Below, piece by piece: positions 60,672 through 64,000 of a stretch of DNA of 64,000 bases. This DNA comes from Acidobacteriota bacterium (GTDB lineage Bacteria; Acidobacteriota; Vicinamibacteria; Vicinamibacterales; UBA2999). How positions within the stretch are numbered: position 1 is the stretch's first letter; each line of letters starts with the position of its first letter. The notes beneath the pieces are model-generated. The model worked only from the letters and a program-made list of their open reading frames with translations. It was not told the origin of the DNA and searched no databases. Position numbers and translations under genes: made by a program. The stretch is from NCBI GenBank assembly GCA_020851565.1, contig JADZCN010000158.1:1-64000 (forward strand), given 5' to 3'.

Positions 60672-63248
60672 CTAGCGCGGTCTGAGGGGGCCGGCGCTGG
60701 CCAGGGCGGCGACGAAGTCCTCGATCCGGGCGGCCGGGATGCCCGCGGCTCCACGCACCATGGCGGGCCAGTCGTCCGAGAAGCGTGCCTCCACTTCGTG
60801 CCAGAAGTCCTGCGTGGCGAAGAGCAGCAAGGCAGGGATGAGTACCGCTGGTACCCGCCTTTCAGCGGTCACCTCAACCAGGCGCAGCGTCAGGTCCGGC
60901 ACCTGCGTGGCCAGCACGCCCATGTCGGGCCGCCCCGCCAGGTGGTCCCACGGCACGGGCGGATCGAATCGGGTGGTGAGCCGGCCGTCCACAGGGTGGC
61001 TGAGCACGCCCCATCGGTCGAGCGCGGCCCGATCCACGCGCGGGCGCCCCAGCCACAGCAGGTCCCGCGTGCTGAAGAGAGACGCACCGATCCCGGGGAG
61101 ACGAGACACGCTCCACGCCAGAGCCTCTCGCTCCGTCGCGGTCAGCGCCGCCTCGTCGGCGAGGGCGAGCAGCGCGGTCGCGCTGGCGCCGGCGGCAGCC
61201 ACGCGCGCGCGTCCGCGTCCAATCGCGTTGGCCAGCTCATCGCGGGTGACATCGTCCATGTCCAGCGGGCGCAGCGCGACGGCGGTGCGGGTCAGCGTCA
61301 GCTGGTCGTTCAAGTTCACGGTCGGGATGGCCGGCATGTCATCGAGGGAGAGCCGGCGAAGCGCGGAGCGCGCCAGCGCCAGGTCGAGCCCGAGGAGGCT
61401 TCCCGCCACGTGCCACGGCTCGCCGATACCGGTGCGCTCCACCGGCGTACGCCAGGGCACGTCGCGGCCGGGCGCCGAGCGCGATCCGCCGAAGTCGTGG
61501 CGCTCGACCACCTCGGGGCCGAGTGACACGGCGCCCTCGGGGTCGCCCAGGGCCGGCGCGTACGCGAGGGCGATGAGCGCCGCGGCCAGCGCCTCGTCCT
61601 CCTGGCCCGCGAGCGCCGGGTCCAGGCCAGGTGACGGCAGCAGCGCGCGGATGCGGAGGATGCGCTCGTGTTCCGCGGCGACGACATCGACGCTGTAGTC
61701 GGCGCCTTCCCACGAGAGCGCGGCGGGGGCCTCCAAAGGAGGGCCGGCGAGAGCCTGCAGCACGCGCGACTCGTAGGCCGTGGGCCCGGAGAAGCGATCC
61801 GGCCGGACGAGAGGCGGCAAGGCCGGGATGAAGGTGTCGAGGAGCCACGCGCGCACGGCCGCGGGCGCAGTGGCGGTGTCCGCGGCGGCGGCGAGCGCCA
61901 GGAGCACGCGCTCGGTCGTGTCCCGCTCGAGGCTGCCGGCGAGATGCGCGCGCTCGACGAGCGCCAGCGCCCCCTGGAAGGCGGCGAGCCGCACGCGGCG
62001 CTCGCGGCTGCTTCCCTCGTCCACGCGCAGGGCCGCATCGACGAGCTGCGCCCACACCGCGGGGGATGTCACCCCCAGTCGATCCAGCATGAGAAGCAGG
62101 GCCGGGAACCGCCGGTAGTGTCCGAGCGCATAGAGGATGTCCGCCTGCTCGTTCAGCGGCGCCGCGTCCGGCCAGACGCGGCGCGCCATCGACACGACCG
62201 TCATGTGATTGCGCCGCTCGCCCGGCGATCCGTCGAGCATGGCCCGGACGAGGGCTGCGAAGGGAGCGGCGGCAGGCGCCCGCTGCAGCAGCGCGCGCGC
62301 GTCGGCACGCGAGCGCACGTCCTCGGACAGCAGCGCGCCCCACCACCCCGCGGGATCCGGGACGGTCCTCTCGGGCGGTGGGCCGAGCGCGTGCAGCACG
62401 GAGGGGAGGTCGGCGTAACTCAGCTGGTAGGGATGCGCGTTCGGGTCCCACGGCGCATCGGCCTCCCTGGCCAGGCGGTACGTGGCGGCGAGCGCGCGCA
62501 CGGCATCCTCCCCCGGGAGGGGGTTCAGCAGCGCTGTGCGCGTGGCCTCATCGAGCCTCCCCATGGTGCCGTAGAACCGCGCCAGGTGCCCCTCGTCGCG
62601 TGCCAGCAGGCGCCGCAGGAACGGGTCGGGCCTCGAGGGTGGTGCGCCCACGAGGGCGGCCCAGGCCGCCTCGAGCGACGTGCCGCCGGGAACGGCCACG
62701 CCGTCTCCGGCCATGTGAAGTGCCGGCGCCGCCTGTGCGAACGAGCCCGCCCACGTCGTGACGACGTCCCGCAACAGGCGTGGCTCCCCGGCGACCCATT
62801 CGCGGAAGTCGGGACGCGACTGCATCGCGCCCGCTGAGACGAGCAGGGCGCCGCGATGCATGACGATGGCCCTGAAGAGGTCGGCGCCGGCGGGCACTCC
62901 GAGCACCCTCCGCCATGCGGCGTCGCTGAAGGGCGCCAGCACGACACCGGCCGATGATGCCGTTGCCGGAATGGCAGCGCCGGTCGCAGGAGCGAGGATT
63001 TCGGTGGCCGTGACCGCGAGCCCGCTGCCCGCGCCCGACGTGACCACGCCGTGCATGGCGCGAGCCAGCAGGTGAAGGGCCGCGCCGCGCTCTTCGGGAC
63101 GGATGCCGAGCTGCTCGATGGTCGCCTCGCCTCCCGTGACGGGCAGTTCGAAGGCCCCAGCGGGAGGTTGCGCGTAGGCGAACGTTGCGCACGCGAGGGA
63201 GAGAGCCAGGGAAAGGCAGAAGGCAGAAGGCACAGGGCAGAAACGCAT
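60672..63248 (-). CDS. Large exported protein of unknown function in the VWA operon
   Basis: An 858-residue protein from ATG 63248. Signal peptide about 1-26 (ALSLACATFAYAQ), whose first residues are encoded by the AAGGCA repeat. The mature part is Ala/Leu/Arg-rich and largely helical, with no domain I recognise. Candidate landmarks are IEQLGIRPEERGAALHLLAR, FYGTMGRLDEATRTALLNPL, LNEQADILYALGHYRRFPAL and a C-terminal TQDFWHEVEARFSDDWPAM. The helical hairpin texture suggests a TPR- or HEAT-like scaffold. Tight linkage to the VWA gene (22 bases) suggests a partner of that protein outside the cytoplasm. Confidence 0.75.
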   Translation of the reverse strand: MRFCPVPSAFCLSLALSLACATFAYAQPPAGAFELPVTGGEATIEQLGIRPEERGAALHLLARAMHGVVTSGAGSGLAVTATEILAPATGAAIPATASSAGVVLAPFSDAAWRRVLGVPAGADLFRAIVMHRGALLVSAGAMQSRPDFREWVAGEPRLLRDVVTTWAGSFAQAAPALHMAGDGVAVPGGTSLEAAWAALVGAPPSRPDPFLRRLLARDEGHLARFYGTMGRLDEATRTALLNPLPGEDAVRALAATYRLAREADAPWDPNAHPYQLSYADLPSVLHALGPPPERTVPDPAGWWGALLSEDVRSRADARALLQRAPAAAPFAALVRAMLDGSPGERRNHMTVVSMARRVWPDAAPLNEQADILYALGHYRRFPALLLMLDRLGVTSPAVWAQLVDAALRVDEGSSRERRVRLAAFQGALALVERAHLAGSLERDTTERVLLALAAAADTATAPAAVRAWLLDTFIPALPPLVRPDRFSGPTAYESRVLQALAGPPLEAPAALSWEGADYSVDVVAAEHERILRIRALLPSPGLDPALAGQEDEALAAALIALAYAPALGDPEGAVSLGPEVVERHDFGGSRSAPGRDVPWRTPVERTGIGEPWHVAGSLLGLDLALARSALRRLSLDDMPAIPTVNLNDQLTLTRTAVALRPLDMDDVTRDELANAIGRGRARVAAAGASATALLALADEAALTATEREALAWSVSRLPGIGASLFSTRDLLWLGRPRVDRAALDRWGVLSHPVDGRLTTRFDPPVPWDHLAGRPDMGVLATQVPDLTLRLVEVTAERRVPAVLIPALLLFATQDFWHEVEARFSDDWPAMVRGAAGIPAARIEDFVAALASAGPLRPR

Positions 63249-63328
63249 GGGGACCGCGCGCCGGTGCCGGCAACTTACCTCAGTTCTCCGCTTTTTTCCT
63301 TCCGCCTTTTGCCTTCTGACTCCTGCTT
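63206..63328. repeat. AAGGCA / TGCCTT repeat overlapping the start of the 858-residue protein gene
   Basis: The left arm (63206-63240) contains AAAGGCAGAAGGCAGAAGGC and lies inside the signal-peptide codons. The right arm (63290-63328) contains TTTTTTCCTTCCGCC and TTTTGCCTTCTGACTCC. The arms are complementary and bracket the start codon region. Confidence 0.83.
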
Positions 63329-64000
63329 TACGTCGCGACCGGGCTCTGTGCCGGGGCGGGGCGGTCCGAGACCTCGTCGGCGACTTCCGCACCCTGGCCG
63401 GGGATGCAGATCTCCACCGTGGTGCCCGCGGGCGTGCTGGCGGCCACCTGGATGGTGCCGCCGTGCAGCGTGAGCACCTCGCGGCAGATCGCGAGGCCGA
63501 GGCCACTGCCGCCGGTATGGCGCGCGCGCGACTGATCGAGCCGGAAGAATCGCTCGAAGATGCGCTCGTACTGATCGGGCTGGATGCCCGTGCCGGTGTC
63601 CTGCACCAGGATGTGCACGATGGGTGGCGCCCACGTGCCGGCCGTGGGCTCTTCGACCCGCGCGGTGACCTGCACCCAGCCGTTCTCGCGGTTGTAGTGC
63701 ACGGCGTTGGCGAGCACGTTGTCGATGACGCGCGCGAAGAGGGACGGGTCCGCGTAGACCTGGATGCCGTCCAGCCCCTCGTGCCTGAGCGTCACGCCCC
63801 GCGCGCGCGCGGAGGCGTCGAGCCGGTGGAAGGCCTCATCGATCAGGGGCGCCAGGGCCACCTCGCGCAGGGTGACTTCGCGCGTGCCTTCCTGCGCGCG
63901 CACGAGCAGGATGAGGTCCTCGGCCAGCTTGGTGAGCGCCCCCAGCCGCCCCCGCACGTGCCGCAGCGTTTCCTCGTAGCTGTCGGCCGAGCGGGGGAAG
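63328..64000 (-). CDS. Sensor histidine kinase, C-terminal part (N-terminus outside window)
   Basis: About 224 residues are visible. The frame continues past the right edge without a start (text SADSYEETLRHVRGRLGALT lies upstream of the GTG at 63957), so the phospho-accepting His is outside the window. Visible parts: the second HisKA helix (ALTKLAEDLILLVRAQEG), the N box ARVIDNVLANAVHYNRENGW, G1 VQDTGTGIQPDQYERIFERF and G2 HTGGSGLGLAICREVL. These make a complete HATPase domain. It precedes the 858-residue gene on the same strand, separated by an 79-base repeat spacer. Its response regulator, if adjacent, lies to the right. Confidence 0.9.
   Translation of the reverse strand, partial: FPRSADSYEETLRHVRGRLGALTKLAEDLILLVRAQEGTREVTLREVALAPLIDEAFHRLDASARARGVTLRHEGLDGIQVYADPSLFARVIDNVLANAVHYNRENGWVQVTARVEEPTAGTWAPPIVHILVQDTGTGIQPDQYERIFERFFRLDQSRARHTGGSGLGLAICREVLTLHGGTIQVAASTPAGTTVEICIPGQGAEVADEVSDRPAPAQSPVAT

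Overview
Organism: the window is high-GC bacterial chromosome. The gene content points to Acidobacteriota, most likely a Vicinamibacteria-type lineage, but this is inferred from families and not from a marker gene. The pointers are two ADOP-type fused ABC permeases (one with a PadR repressor), a VWFA-related Acidobacterial-domain protein, a 1000-residue Asp-box/VPS10-type propeller, a DUF5916 outer-membrane protein, an ECF sigma factor overlapping a Hanks kinase, and many secreted peptidases. I see no rRNA, tRNA, CRISPR array, IS transposase or prophage gene.

Layout. 1-5.2 kb: a carboxypeptidase-regulatory-like surface protein (cut by the edge), a DUF5916 protein, then a tight copper/cytochrome cluster (cytochrome c, PCuAC, Sco, CcmH-like). 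5.3-13.4 kb: secreted M24 peptidase, IorAB-type molybdenum oxidoreductase, Asp-box propeller. 13.4-16.9 kb: ADOP permease with PadR and a perfect palindrome as its likely operator, then a DUF962/Mpo1-like protein. 16.9-24.7 kb: ECF sigma factor plus kinase-DUF4384, divergent from a clostripain-type C11 protease, a small membrane-anchored protein and a large TPR-CHAT protein; this is the best candidate for a new regulated protease system. 24.7-34.6 kb: secreted or exported proteins, including a Tat-type class V aminotransferase, DUF1028, DinB, M14 and S9 peptidases and a CsgG-like protein. 34.6-39.8 kb: persulfide dioxygenase-rhodanese plus an ArsR regulator, a second ADOP permease, an unknown membrane-anchored protein. 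39.9-51.4 kb: class IV aminotransferase, DUF4097-like protein, sulfurtransferase, TIGR00300 ornithine cyclodeaminase-like enzyme, HtpX, PEGA protein, ATP-grasp enzyme, PQQ-type propeller, phytase-like esterase. 51.4-56.5 kb: response regulator, histidine kinase, fatty-acid desaturase, EamA transporter and divergent LysR. 56.4-64 kb: two VWA proteins, a large unknown exported protein and a histidine kinase cut by the right edge.

Most striking structure: many of the longer spacers are filled with degenerate short-period repeats in a few recurring families (for example GGTTCTGA, GATCAGG, GATTGGGC, GCAGATGAC, GGTGCGA and AAGGCA types). Many spacers contain both orientations of one unit, so they could fold into long imperfect hairpins. 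The same repeats run into genes, where they encode two signal peptides, two C-terminal tails and one linker. A separate 81-bp REPIN-like inverted pair sits in frame inside the S9 peptidase gene. Annotation was done by eye; no database search was run.
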